Below are positions 1 through 11,526 of a stretch of 64,000 nt of DNA, one piece after another. The stretch is from Platycnemis pennipes (Eukaryota; Arthropoda; Insecta; Odonata; Platycnemididae), in assembly GCA_933228895.1 (NCBI GenBank), contig OW121851.1, positions 127,457,624-127,521,623 of the forward strand, given 5' to 3'. The position numbers and the translations under genes are program-made. The notes beneath the pieces were generated by a model. It had not been told where the DNA came from and made no database searches. It was given only the letters and a program-made list of their open reading frames with translations. Each line of letters starts with the position of its first letter. Position 1 is the stretch's first letter.

Positions 1-689
1 TTGCTTTTCTCTGCGAACTTCTCAGGAATAATGCACTTTTGCGCATCCTTTTGATTACCTACTCTAACTGTCCCACGAAACTGTTTTCTTTCCTTCTTTG
101 ATGCCAAAAATAATGATTCCTTTTCCGGGTTCTGGTTCCACGGTTGAGGCAATATTTTTGTTTCAAAATCTGAATATAAGGATATAATTTGGTTCAATAG
201 TACCGTAATTTTAGTTCAAAATGTATTTAGCATCTCAAAATATACGTGACTGATTAAATGTATGTGACCGTATAACCGATGTACATTTTATTAAGTTTTT
301 AATCCTAAAAAAATGTAATTTTTAAGCTCATGTAATAATATGCTTTAAAAGGTGTAAAAATATGCTTTAATGCTATATTTACGCATAAATATACTCAGTG
401 TAGTGTAGCTTCTGGCATTACAATTATGGGAACATTATTCGTCCAAATATTCACTTCCGATACTTGGAAATCTATTAGCTATTGGATTTAGACCCGGTAT
501 TGGAAAGCATCTTTCGGGATAATACGAGTAAAAATAAATAGATTCTTTACTGATATTATTTTTCTCTAATCGGTATGGCCAAGAAAAATAATATGAAGTG
601 TTCATTCCTAATTATTTATTTATTCACTGCATAGATTTTTGGTAAATAAATCCAATGATTCGTGCTATTGCTAACTGTGAGACCATACG
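1..689. other. AT-rich non-coding sequence
   Basis: No open frame, RNA gene or repeat is recognisable before the first retrotransposon fragment. Confidence 0.5.
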
Positions 690-1150
690 TTGACATTTAT
701 ATTGAACCCTTAAATAAATTCCAAGATAATATTGTCACTGTTGACGTTTACAATATTTTGCAAACTCCAACTTACTATCGTAGACTGAACCATAATCAAA
801 AAATTAAAGAAATATATTATCGAACTGGCAGATTAATATGCCCTTCTTCCCTCGTACAATTATGGATATGAATAGCGGTAAATATATCCAATACGAGTGT
901 ATCAATGGATAGCATAGGTGGTTACTTGTTGATGTTGACTTTAAGCTAATCCAACTATTAGCATTATTGTGCATGCTTACTTTGCAATTTATATTTTTTT
1001 TTAACTGTGAAGTTTGGACTTGAATATAATTACTAATTCTTTTGATGCATGAAATATAATGTATATTTGATGTGAATTCCACCGTTCCCCCCTGCAACAC
1101 ACCATTATGATGACTTGCTGGGTGTAGTGAAGATTTAGATGTGATGCTAA
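690..1150 (+). pseudogene. Family A (CR1/L2-like) retrotransposon, decayed 3' end
   Basis: The first half translates to a degraded C-terminus of the RT protein. LNKFQDNIV, NILQTPTYYRRLNHNQKIKEI and a following RTGRL segment line up with LFHKFQGNIF, NILRTPTYYGRLDHNHKVREI and CRTDRF of the best copy at 58163-59251. A stop then breaks the frame. The 3' untranslated part follows the same order as the best copy (GGATAGCATAGGTGG, TTGATGCATGAAATATAATG). It ends in a decayed version of the terminal motif near 1085-1125 and one or two GATGTA-like units. The number of differences suggests an old insertion. It is directly abutted by the coding relic starting at 1157. Confidence 0.85.
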
Positions 1151-1156
1151 TATCTA

Positions 1157-1546
1157 AACCCACACAAACATCCTACTTCAAGCAGAACTCGGCATTGAAT
1201 ACATTACCCAATTCCTACTCCAAAAATGCGTCAGTTTCCAAAAATCCATCACCCGTCACCCTAACCCTCTCATCCAAATCCTATGGAAACCTATCCAAAA
1301 TTCAGTAGTTCGCCCACCCCAAATTATCCTCGAATCCATCGAAAATTTCATCCCACAAAATAAAAAAGTAACCATCCACAATTCCATCATCCACCTTGAT
1401 CCCAACCTACCAGTTACCCAACACCTACTATCAACAACTCAGATTCCCCAAACAACTCATCTCTTTATTAACAATCTAGATGCTCCTACCACGGTACCTA
1501 CAAACAAAACTAAAAATGTCCATCACATCCTGCCAGATCCCGATTA
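1157..1546 (+). pseudogene. Non-LTR retrotransposon C-terminal tail, no start codon
   Basis: An open frame of about 129 codons runs from just after a TAA near 1153 to a TAA at 1544-1546, with no usable ATG at its head. It contains ELGIEYITQFLLQKC and then ITRHPNPLIQIL. The pattern LGI, then a stretch, then HPNPL resembles the extreme C-terminus of Jockey-type retrotransposon proteins (LGIPT...HPN). The sense strand is strikingly poor in G and rich in C and A, unlike its surroundings. The continuing A- and C-rich sequence to about 1740 may be its 3' untranslated region. The family call rests on short motifs; an unrelated host sequence is possible. Confidence 0.5.
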
Positions 1547-2757
1547 ATCAACAAACTTCTTGATTTTCCTAATCTTTAATAAGAAAAATGGAATGCAGAT
1601 CAACCTTTCTAAAAATAAATTTACCCCAGAATTTAGTAAACCCCATTAAAAATTTACACTCACCAAAACACTTAAAGACGCCACTTTAAAAGCAACACTT
1701 AGCGAAATAAAAGAAAAACTACATAGAAATATATTAAAGAAAAGCACTCCCATAAAAGCTTCCCTATCGGGGGATGTGCCGCAAGTGGGAAAGAAAAGGG
1801 CTAAAAACCCTCGTAGCAGATCAGAGACGAGAGAGAAACCCGCTGTGCCTCGACTTTCACGGGTATTTAATTCATAAGCATAGATTGAAATGTAAAAACC
1901 CGTTTCGAAATCTTATACGAGTGATTTCCTTTGCTTCTTAAAGTCATAGCAGACAAGTTGACTCTCCCTTTTTGCGGAACCTGCGAGACGGAGTACAGAA
2001 AGCGGTGACGCCCCTCCATCAGTGCTCATGACAAGGCAGTGCAATCATTACTTTTTTCGTGCCCCCGCACTTCTCTCGGGTCGCACCGCCCAACTCCCCT
2101 CCCTCAACCCACCCTTCCTTTTTATTCCGTCCTCCCACGCAGATTGCCCTTTTTACTTCTCATGACGAACCGTGCCCACGCGACATCTTTCTCTGAATAA
2201 TTTGCCTCGCGAGAAATCAAAAGTTTTCCGTCACGCAACATTACGTTTCATGGCAAGCAGAGGCGTAGTACAGGGATTGGCATCATGACCTTTACTCCCG
2301 TTTGGTATGATTGTTGAGTTTTGTCGCTCTTCACGCCCACTCTCAGTGTTCCATTGGCTTTCTTTTTCGAAATCATTATCGCTCTGCAATTGCCGATGAG
2401 TGTTGGCCTCCGAGTGTGAAAATCATCACTCTAGGGGCAATCTGTGGAACGGGAGAGCTATATTTTGCAATCGTTGCGGAAAAATGGAATATTCATTTGT
2501 GCATCTTGCAATTAGTTAGACTTATTTCACTTATTACTATTCATTCACCATGGCTGTCAATGAGATAAAATTGTTGCGGACGCTTTCAAAGAATTATACA
2601 GAGCGTTGTTATCATGATAATTTCTTTGTGTCACTGGATATTAACAGTTATCAAAGCTTTGTTCGGTCTGACAAGAAGTGGAAACGGTCTCCTCAGAGTT
2701 GGATGGTGTTAGTATATATAGACGAATAGTAGTAGAGTTAGTATATATTGCGTATGC
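1547..2757. other. Non-coding sequence
   Basis: The first 200 bases keep the A/C-rich bias of the relic before it. The rest (1760-2570) is of mixed composition. Short open frames occur but show no recognisable domain. No RNA gene is seen. Confidence 0.4.
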
Positions 2758-2803
2758 ATTTTTGCTATGGAGAAACAGAAATATGTTTCTCCATAGCAAA
2801 AAT
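2758..2803. repeat. Perfect 20-bp inverted repeat (hairpin)
   Basis: Arms 2758-2777 and 2784-2803 are exact reverse complements around a 6-base loop (GAAATA). The arm core is GCTATGGAGAAACA. There is no T-run terminator context. It may be a recent palindromic duplication or the core of a small foldback element. Confidence 0.9.
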
Positions 2804-3644
2804 AAGTGGTGGTGCTTTGAATGAAAATCACCTTAGGCACTTAAAATTTATTTTTCGTAGAATGAAGTAAATTGACATTTGCATTATAAATGAAAAATAG
2901 AAATACGATGTCTATTGACTAAAGCATTTAAGATTGACACTTAAAACTGAGGATCATAAAATATGGTAGTTTCCTAATAGGCTCTTTGTTTATCCCTCAA
3001 GTATTTTAAGCACATAGGTCACAACATGTTTCTCATCTTCCATTCAGCTGCCGAAAAATGCCATCTTTTGAATCTCAAAAGGTTCAAAGTGGTAATCCAA
3101 AGACGACGCCTTTGAAGGTGTGGTTTTAAAATATTATTTTTTTCTTTGTGGGATCTTAAAGTATTTGTGGCTGCAGCCACAGTCGGGTTTATTTCATCTA
3201 CATGTAGAGGAAAATAAGTACAGTACAGAAGTACAGCCGTTGTAAGAGAGGACGTAGACATATAAATTTGAAGTTATAAACGTGAACTGTGAATTAATCA
3301 GTCAACAATTTGAAATGCAAACCGTTGCAAAAGCGGAAAACCGTTGCAGACCGCTTGGAGCTGTGCTGGCGGAAGGATGAGATAATCTCCTTGGTGTTCA
3401 TTCACGTTCCGGAAAAGATCCTCGAGTGTATGCAACACGCAATACGGTAATGCTTGCAATTTGCTTCAATCGCGGGGCCTCCCTCAGGTAGTTCCTTCGC
3501 ATTGCGTTTGTTGCGGTCCATGCCCAGAATGGTAAATTTGTAAATGTTGCAAGAAATATAAATACCTCTGTTCTGTTAAACATTGAACTACCACCTCAAT
3601 TACCCTCTCTACGTATTTTAATTGCGTAGCTTCGCAACGAAGGG
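2804..3644. other. Non-coding sequence
   Basis: Mixed-composition sequence with only short chance frames. No gene or repeat family was recognised. Confidence 0.4.
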
Positions 3645-4195
3645 CGAAGAAAGAAAGAAGTAGCCGGTAGAATAGCACAGGAAAAGACGGCATTCTATTT
3701 AAAGAAGAATCTACCTACAGCTGGAAATACAAGCATAGAAGTAAAGAAACAATTAATAAGAACGTACATCTAGGACAAGTTTCTTTATGGCAGTGAAGCA
3801 TCGGTGATGTCAGCAGCAGGGAAGAAAAGGGTGGAAACATTCGAAATGTGGTGCTACAGAAGAATGATGAAGATTAAATGGATCGAACGAGTGAATAACG
3901 AGGAAGTCCTAAGAAGAGTGGGGGAAAAATCATCTTAGTACCCTAAGAAGAAGACGGGACCACTTAATCGACCATGTCAAGCGACATAAGTACGTGATGA
4001 ACACAGTTGTTAAAGGACAAGTGAACGGGAAGACTGGTGGAGGATGGCCTCGTAGGAGATATATATGGAACAAGCGATGAAGGATGTGAAAGAGAAGTTA
4101 TGAGTAAATATGAAGAGATAAGCTGATGGGAGAATTGAATGGAGAGCTGTATCAAATCTCTCTCAGAAATGTTGAGTAATGATGGTGATGAATAA
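3645..4195 (+). pseudogene. Family B non-LTR retrotransposon, C-terminal RT region and 3' end
   Basis: The translation gives RIAQEKTAFYLKKNLPTAGN, IEVKKQLIRTYI, a stop, then FLYGSEASVMSAAGKKR and FEMWCYRRMMKIKWIERV with NEEVLRRVGEKSS. A frameshift near 3935 moves the frame to RRRRDHLIDHVKRH and VVKGQVNGKTGGGWPR. The order AFY-K-L-SGN, then YGSE-W, then FEMWCYRRM, then GHxxRH, then GKxGxGRPR is the usual C-terminal tail of insect non-LTR elements often annotated as endonuclease/reverse transcriptase; the clade is not resolved. The 3' end is GTGAATAATGATGG-like, a short ATG/GAT microsatellite. At least one stop and one frameshift make it dead. Three shorter relatives occur in the window. Confidence 0.85.
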
Positions 4196-4214
4196 CTAAT
4201 AAAGTAATTGTGGA

Positions 4215-4470
4215 GGCTAAAGTACCGAGTTCCCTTTCCAAGGGCCCGGGATTGGATTTCAGCCAAACATTTGTTACAGACTTTTCATCGGTGTGCCGGT
4301 TCAATTGCTATGTGAAGCACCCTGAGTTCGCCAGTGCGTAAGGGTGGGGCGCTTACCGTCCCACGGGTCGGGATCGTCAACGCCTTAGCTCATTCTATTA
4401 AGAGTGTACCAACGCCAAGTTTCTCCACCCATCAGTTTATCTCTTTCTCGAAAAATTCCTAACTGCATAT
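4215..4470 (+). mobile_element. tRNA-derived SINE, older copy of the 46051-46381 family
   Basis: GGCTAAAGTACCGAG and GGGCCCGGGATTGGATTTC correspond to the A-box and B-box regions of the better copy (GGCTAGAGTACTGG and GGGCCCGGGTTCGATTCCC). Further on, GTCCCACGGGTCGGGATCG and TTAAGAGTGTACCAACGCC match GTCAGATGGGAC...GGGGTCC and TTAAGAGTAGGCAAATGCC, then TTTCTC-CCACCC. The middle is diverged. It directly follows the family B relic, so it may have landed in or beside that element's tail. No clear target duplication is visible. Confidence 0.7.
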
Positions 4471-4959
4471 CCAAATAACAACTTTTTCTAAATTTTGGGA
4501 AATAATATTTGGCTAATAATTTACGGCCATCTTCAATGAATTACTGATTAAGTACTATGTTCTTGGTTTGAAAGTAAGATGATATATGTGTATAAGATTT
4601 TACGGCTGTACTTAACCTATTTATCCCTTCAGTCACGGACATTATTTGTGAGTTGGTAATTGCGTCCGTGCTAAGAAACATGGACCAATGGCAGGTAAAT
4701 TCCGATTCTAGTCAAGCTTAGGTAAAAAAAAATGGAGAAAATGTCCTCATGAAACCCTCGCACAACGCTAGAAATAGAATTAATCCTCATGAGCACAGGG
4801 ACGATACGCGAAAGCTCTGTATCTATCAATCGGAGTCTCTAAACAAGTCTGGGGGATAGAAATTCATCCATTTTCATTCCTCTTTCCCAAGAAAAAAGTA
4901 ATGCCAGCCATAAAACCTCAACAAACACCAAAAGTGATTAAAGGACACTGTTCCAGGCT
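4471..4959. other. Non-coding AT-rich sequence
   Basis: No gene, RNA or repeat recognised. Confidence 0.4.
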
Positions 4960-5120
4960 TCTATCTCTCTCCGCGGTCGTAAATTTCTCCGGATGGAACG
5001 GACGGAGGGGGTGGGAGGTGAGGTGGTCGAGGGGGAGGGATGTGTGTGAGTGGCTAAGGGGTGGGGTGGAAATGAGAAGAGTGGGGGAAAGAGATACGGG
5101 AGGGAAAAGAGGAGAGGAAG
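4960..5120. other. GC-rich, purine-biased island
   Basis: A G-rich plus strand (GGGGGTGGGAGG, GGGGGAGGG) about 150 bases long stands out from AT-rich flanks. Overlapping frames on both strands are low in complexity and look like shadows of the composition. A regulatory role is possible but unsupported. Confidence 0.35.
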
Positions 5121-6214
5121 TAGATAAGAGAGGAATGTTTTTTGAACAGTCAGTACCACTTAGGGGTAAATTCATTTTTAATGACATTGATTTCTAATTG
5201 AAGAAAGAATTATAGTTTTCAGAGGAATTTCCTATTGATATTCGAAAAGTCAATTTTATGCAATAACGTATGTTTTAATATAGTGTAGGAACATGTTCCA
5301 TCTTAATTTTAGACTGAGAAATTCTCCGTTCCTAATTTGCTGTCCATACGTGCCATCTGTTTCCAGCCGCCGACATAACTCCTTTTGTTCGCGCTAGAGC
5401 AGTGGATAGATAGATGCGCTGGAAGATAAGCTTAGAATATGCGACTAATTATAAAATTGTTAGAGATTCCTGAGTACATCTTTCATTAGCGCTGTTGAGA
5501 AAATAATGTCTCTCTAGGATAATTACTTATTGGATTTAAAATTTGGCTGGGGTTAAAAATTATTATTTTAGGCATAAATGAAATTATCTGTTGACATTGG
5601 AGAATCTTTCTTGAGAATTCGTTTCCCTACGGTAAATCTATTCGCAGCGGTTACTGGATTTTCTCCACGGCACATTTTTCTTCCGTCCCCGCCCTATTCA
5701 ATATGTCCTTCCATTTTGACCCCTTCCATTGTTACACACAGTAATTTCCGGCTGCGAGGAAATATGGAGACTCATTGACGACTCTAAATACACTCGCAGA
5801 TCTCCAGCATCGGAACGGATTCGATTCGAATGTGAATGAATAATTTTGCAATAAAACTATGATGAATGATCTTCATGTGTAGATGACGTTAAGTATCGAA
5901 TTATCGGATCTCGCAAAACATTTGATGTGGAGGTCTCAAAATTATTCTTCATTTTTCTATTTTTCTATGATGGAAAGCGAAACGTATATTACGCTTGAAA
6001 CAATTACTTTTAAATTAAATACAGTTCAAATTATTTCGTACTCTTATCTAAATTTATTATTGTCCGAAGCAACATGCATATTAGCGTTGTCATCAGAGGT
6101 ATGGCAATTTAAAAAAATCGGATTAACGAAATGTATGCCCGAAAGGCATTAGTTAGAATCAATCACGACATTAGGGTATTAGTGAGAAATGTCCCGACGA
6201 GGAAATACATTCTG
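5121..6214. other. Non-coding AT-rich sequence
   Basis: Only short frames without domains. No repeat family recognised. Confidence 0.4.
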
Positions 6215-6780
6215 GAATGGGAAAGAATCCACTGATGACCCAAAGGGAGGGGGTGAGGGTCGTGTTTGGGCAAATTGAAAGCCGCCGTTTTATTTTGTGT
6301 GCGCAAGAGGGGTGGGTTCACGGAGAGGGTGAGTGGAAGGACAGGGGGAGGAAGGTCGGCGACGTACCTGCCGCCCGCCTTATTGCCTTTGGAGACGGGA
6401 TGGGTATGCGTGGAGCGCCAATTAATGACCGGAGGAGGAGGGGAAAATCTGCTCCCTCCCCGAAATCCGGGCAATCAAGGGTTAACCACGGAGCCGGGGG
6501 GAAATGGGGGAGGCAGGCGGTCGTCGTCGAGAAGGCAGATGCGTAGGTAGGGGTGAGGAGCGCGACGGATTGGAGGAAACAATTTATTTCGCGGCGACTC
6601 GTGAGACCATAGTCACGTCCCAAGCCAGGAAAGGGGAGCGCGGACGTGGCATGTCAGCAGTTTTGGAGACCAGAAGTTGGGAGGGGATTCTCCGGGGAGG
6701 AGTCAATCTGTTGGGGGTGACGGGAAATGGCAAATGCTGGAAGTGGGAGGGTTTCGCTACAGAATCAAAGAGATTAGAAA
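6215..6780. other. GC-rich CpG-containing island
   Basis: About 550 bases clearly richer in G, C and CpG than the flanks, with overlapping frames on both strands (up to 122 codons) of low-complexity R/G/P content. I see no protein domain. It could be a promoter, enhancer or non-coding first exon of an unseen gene. Confidence 0.35.
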
Positions 6781-8640
6781 CGCTGAGCGATTTTTCTGTC
6801 CAGCTAAAACTATATTTATTAAACCTACAAAAATATATATTTGTGATATTCATGGCGAGTAAACAAAGTTGATTACATGTACATCATTTTGTTTGAAATC
6901 TCAGATATGCGAAAAAATGCTCCGTTTGTTACAATTTAGGAGGTGAATATGAAGTTTTGGATCCTCCATTCGGCATTATTCGCTCGATTTCAAACTTGAT
7001 TTTAACTTATCCAACAGCAATGAGCATTAGCAGTAACATACTTGGTGTAGAGCCTTAACATGGCTAGTGCTCATCCAAGGCCATACCATAATAGCATCAA
7101 TTCCATAGCAGTATATTTCCAAAAATACGTCTTGTGTAGTGAATATAATTATCTACCATCATTATTGACGAGGGAGTTTTCATTTGAGTTAAAAGCGGAG
7201 TTGAATTTGAATCCTGTAATATTATTCCATTTCTGTATTATTTTCTTTCGATTGCAAATCTTCTGTAGGTTAAATAAGAGAAAATGGAGAGGATATATCC
7301 ATTCAAGTCTACTTAAATGATATTGAGGGACTTATATATTTGGTGAAAGTTAGCAGACAGTTACATTTATTTAATGGCGTAAGGATCTCTTCACACTGCC
7401 GGGAACAAAATATATTCCCAAAATGCCATTGAATGATATTTATTCGTAATGTAGGAAAGTGATAACTTACTGCTCTCAGAATATTTATAAATATTGGAAA
7501 CTTAGCCTTTCGTCTATTTTCCACGATCTCTTGGTGGCCTGTTGTCAGTGATGCTGAAATGGTGGAGGTAGCATTTGAAGAAGTGATGGACGCCTTTTTT
7601 TATTAGGAGTGATCGGGTAAGCAATCTATTGGAAAAATCAGTCAGAAAAGTCAGAAAGTTCTAATACTCTACTCACCTTAATTTGCTTTTAAAGTAACAA
7701 ATGAATTCTCCGGTTGTTTAAAACCATAATTTTACTATAAGTACGTCATGTGCGTGCTTTATTTGCATGTTTGGTCGTAATACCAAAATATCAACTCTGG
7801 TTTGCGATGTGGATCATAATTATTGGTACTGAGCGTGTAAGTATGCTTAAAAACCTGGAAAACAAAATGCAGAAACTTTTTTTTGGCACTTTCTCTTAAT
7901 ACTCATGTTTTTTTCTTCTCTTGCTGGGAGGACACGTCACGCAATCTCGCTGGCAATATTCTGCGCAGTATGAGAGAAAGCAGTTAGGTGAGGAGAATTT
8001 TGGAACGCATTTTGCTCCGTTTTTTGGGTAAATCATCGCAGCACAGGGGAGGAAAATACGTTTTACGAATGATAAATATTAAAAGAAATTAAACGTTTTC
8101 AAGCGTTGATGTTGATGAACTTGTAATCTTAATATTTCAAACATTTTGAGCTATCATATAATCATTATTACATCCGTCCAAAGGCATCTCCAATTAAAAA
8201 TTGGAAGTCTGACTAAACATTAAGTCTCATGATGTACTCGTTTCTGCCTGGTTTAGCATACTATTCATGCGATACAACGTATACCATGGTCCTAATTATC
8301 AAAAAAACGGGAAGAAATGAGTATAACTGCTTAATGGTTTAGATGACTCATAAACGGATAATGATGATAAAAAGATGCTTGCAATGAAAACTGCTATATA
8401 AAGCTGAAGTAAGGGCAACGACAAAAATGGGGTTAAATTACTCATGAAGTATTCATGAGAGGAAAGACGGCTAAACTTCAATATTTACCAGACTTGTGAA
8501 GGCAAAATCAGTTTTTCATATAGGGGTGGATATCAGGGATATCCACCAGCAAGGATATCTGCTGGTATCAAAGAGTGTTTAATGGAGAAATAAGAGTTGT
8601 GGGGCGAATCGCAACGGAGCCATGGGTAGACGGTCTAATC
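6781..8640. other. Non-coding AT-rich sequence
   Basis: No gene seen. A small pair of overlapping palindromes occurs near 8525-8568 (GGTGGATATC...GATATCCACC and CCAGCA...TGCTGG). Confidence 0.4.
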
Positions 8641-8960
8641 GAATTGGAACTGGAAGGGTAGCGGGATGCAACAGTGATGGAGAAAAAGAGAAGGGTGAGT
8701 GTGTTGGAAAGTGAGGTCGGGAGAAAGGAGTGAGGAGGGGGAATTGGGGGGGGCGGTGGGGTAGGGGTAATGGGCCACTAAGTGGTGGGCGCGTGTGTTA
8801 TTGAGATTGATGGCCGGGAGGATTCAGAGGGGATGCAAGAGATAGGAGCGGAGTTATAAGGAGAGACGCATCGATTGAACTTATCAGTTCGGAAGGAGGT
8901 GGTTGGGTGGAGGAGGCACTGGCTGTGTTTGAATAATGAATGTACATCTGATTGTTTCGG
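8641..8960. other. GC-rich, G-biased island
   Basis: The plus strand is rich in GGGGG tracts near 8735-8770, between AT-rich flanks. The longest frame (minus strand, 69 codons) shows no domain. Confidence 0.3.
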
Positions 8961-9834
8961 AAGCCTTAATTTGGTTTGGTGGCACACATTATTTACACAA
9001 AACTCCTCCTAAATCATTCTAACTCAAATATTTTATGCGGAATCCATTTTCAGTCCGTACTCTTAAAGCATAAACTAGATTCAAAATACCTTCAAAACTT
9101 CTAAAATACCTTTTAGTTAGCTATCCGAAAGATACATCTAGTTACCCCCTATTAGAAATGATCACAAAGTATGCGAACACAAAACGGCTGCTTTATTATA
9201 TCCTATGAATACAGTCTCCTAGATATTTTCTAGTTATTCCATAATATCTCTCTTGGTATTTCATTAACAATTCTTTTACTTTTTTTGGCTTCACACGTGG
9301 AATATTACTCTACCACTTTACATCCCAATATAATTCTCAGGTATCTGTTAAACACGATGTTTTTATTAAGCATTATTATTTTTCACCCCATTTTTAGTTA
9401 ATATTTTGGACCTACCTGATGACACTTCATTAACTCTTATGTGCCGAGAGATTCATAGGGCTTTGTGTCCAAAATATTCCATTAACCCGTTCATGTTACA
9501 CTCCGCACTGCAAATATTTATTCTATTGACAATAGAATTATGATAATATAATTTTATACTTTTACATCATGATATTATCATTTATTAACCACATCTGTAC
9601 TCACCTTAATACCCACCTATTTACATCCTTTCTTCACCTTTATAACGCCCCATTAAATTCTCGAAGACCACCCTTCATCTATCACTATCAATATAACTTT
9701 TATGTTTTGGAGTTGACAAAAACATTGTGTATGAATTTAATTTATTTTTCAATATTAAATTAAAAAACTAAATCAAGATTATTTGAACATAAAATGAATG
9801 TTTTTCTCTACCTGGAAGACTACCTTCGAGAGAC
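8961..9834. other. Non-coding AT-rich sequence
   Basis: Strongly AT-rich. No gene or repeat recognised. Confidence 0.4.
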
Positions 9835-10000
9835 AAATGAGTTGGAAAAATAGCAAAGTAAGGGCTCCTATGAGATATATTTAGCAGTAATAAAGGATGT
9901 AAAAGAGAAAGAGTTAAGTAAACGTAAATTGGTCAGCTTATATGAGAATCAATTGGAGAGCTGCGTCAAACCAATCTAAGGATTCGTGACTAATGATGAT
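9835..10000 (+). pseudogene. Family B non-LTR retrotransposon, 3' end fragment
   Basis: GGGCTCCTATGAGATATATT, AAAGGATGTAAAAGAGAAAG, AATTGGAGAGCTGCGTCAAA and a terminal TAATGATGATG match, in order, the same segments of the relic at 3645-4195 (GCCTCGTAGGAGATATATAT, AAGGATGTGAAAGAGAAG, AATGGAGAGCTGTATCAAA, TAATGATGG). Only the last 165 bases or so remain. Confidence 0.8.
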
Positions 10001-10330
10001 GCTAACAGGAAGGTTTGACCTCCTCCGACCTATATGCAGTGCATCGTATATCAGTTGATTTGACCCCTTCTCATTACATAATATAAAAATGGACTCCTAA
10101 TGTAATGTAAGATAGGCAAGAGTTCCAGCTATCTTTAAGTTTATTCTGCTGCTAATATGCTGCTGCATTCCTCTATCTTCGAGACCGTCTTTTTGTTGGT
10201 TCACTCACGTGTTCACTGACCCTTTTCCATTGCATTCATCAGCATGATTCAAATGTATTCAAAATATTGAAGATGATGCAGACATTTTAAGAAATAATAC
10301 CTACTTTTCCAGCCGGATGAAAGTGCAGAG
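10001..10330. other. Non-coding sequence
   Basis: Nothing recognised. Confidence 0.4.
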
Positions 10331-10720
10331 ATAGTCTTCTACACTGGCTGACGCTGGATAATTGCAGGTGCAGCGTGGGCGGGGGAGCGATTTGTTAATT
10401 CGGTCGGAAAGGGTGAGAGAGAGGGGTGGGGGGCAAGGAGGGGGGTGGAGGCGGGACATTGTCGGTTGTGTCCGTGGCGACGGGGAGCCGCGAGTCCTAT
10501 TTCCTGCCTGATTGTCGCGGCAGGGTTGTTTTGTGGGGGGTGTAGCATGGCGAGGGGAGGGATCGATCCACGCAGTGGAGCGGGTGGTAGAGGTGGAGAG
10601 GCCGTTGCTTCGGCCGTGACTACTTGTCACGAGGCACGGTGCGGCGGGGCGTTATTTTGTAATCTCACCTTTTTAATGACTCTTTGCGGGAAGGCGGGAG
10701 ATCCGTTTCGCTCTCTTAAT
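10331..10720. other. GC-rich CpG-containing island
   Basis: About 390 bases of GC-rich sequence with many CpG steps and G-runs on the plus strand. Frames on both strands (up to 109 codons) are compositional overlaps with no domain. It is among the best island-like candidates in the window for a promoter or regulatory element, but nothing beside it looks like a coding exon. Confidence 0.35.
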
Positions 10721-11370
10721 GATTGGCTCACGAACGGTTCGTGAATTGTCGAAGCTTATGTCGGTAGCGCTATCTGTTGCCGATCTCGGTGTGCTGAAGT
10801 TCTTCACGTTGTGCAAATTCCAAAAATACAATTTAAAATCGTTTGTATCTTTCACGCTCTTGCTTTTTCCCCAACTCAAGCCTCAAGTGGAAACGATGGT
10901 GGCTCCATTTCCAGTTCTTTATGAAGATAAGATGGGAACTAATGGCAGGCGTGGATACTGAAACGGATCAAGAACGAAAGATACGGATCAGAGCGGATGA
11001 ATCGTCTACAAGACCAGCACATGACCGGCAGTTCACCGTTTGAGATCCAAAGATGGTCACGCCGCCTGGGTGGCGGAGTTTAACTACGAAAAAGTGACAT
11101 TTTATGACGTATTCTCACTAAAGTGATATTAAAAAATAACCCCTGGTATACATGGAGCCATCAGGTCGGGGTAGTCAATTTAACGCAAATTCTTAATACT
11201 CTGCGTACACCAATCCCTATCTTGCTCCCTATCTTGCAGACCGAACCCTACTGAATGAAACGCCCTCTACACCAGTATGGCACTCGACAGCATTGGTCTT
11301 ATTCAACTACCGAAAGGTAAAAATCTGAGGTTCCAGGTGTGATTATGTGGAAACGGACATAACTACACAT
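10721..11370. other. Non-coding sequence
   Basis: No gene recognised. A short stretch at 11160-11215 faintly resembles the 3' half of the tRNA-SINE at 46051, too weakly to annotate. Confidence 0.35.
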
Positions 11371-11526
11371 AAATAATTAGCAATTCGACTGTGATAAGGT
11401 TTATTGTGACCGGTTTTCGCTTTATACAACATCTTCAGGCTTGCTATTTTGCCTGAAGGTGCTGTAAAAAAGCGAAACCCGGTTGAAACAAATCACAGTT
11501 TGGTACCGGAAATTGCTCATTATTCA
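11371..11526. repeat. Foldback (hairpin) element with CCGGTTTTCG and CATCTTCAGG
   Basis: Arms 11389-11440 and 11451-11498 are imperfect reverse complements: GACCGGTTTTCGCTTTATAC and ACATCTTCAGGC on the left, GCCTGAAGGTGCTG and AAGCGAAACCCGGTTG on the right, around a 10-base spacer. Complementarity resumes outside (AATAATTAGCAATT against AATTGCTCATTATT), giving a structure of about 155 bases. It has no coding capacity and shares its core with the hairpin at 12946-13149, so it belongs to a small non-autonomous family. Confidence 0.85.

Noticed and set aside
6163..6872. Overlapping frames of 89-122 codons as genes
   Set aside because: They occupy all frames of one GC-rich block, are low in complexity and show no domain.
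11160..11215. Possible third copy of the tRNA-SINE of 46051
   Set aside because: Only short, gapped similarity to the 3' half; it does not exceed what chance could give.
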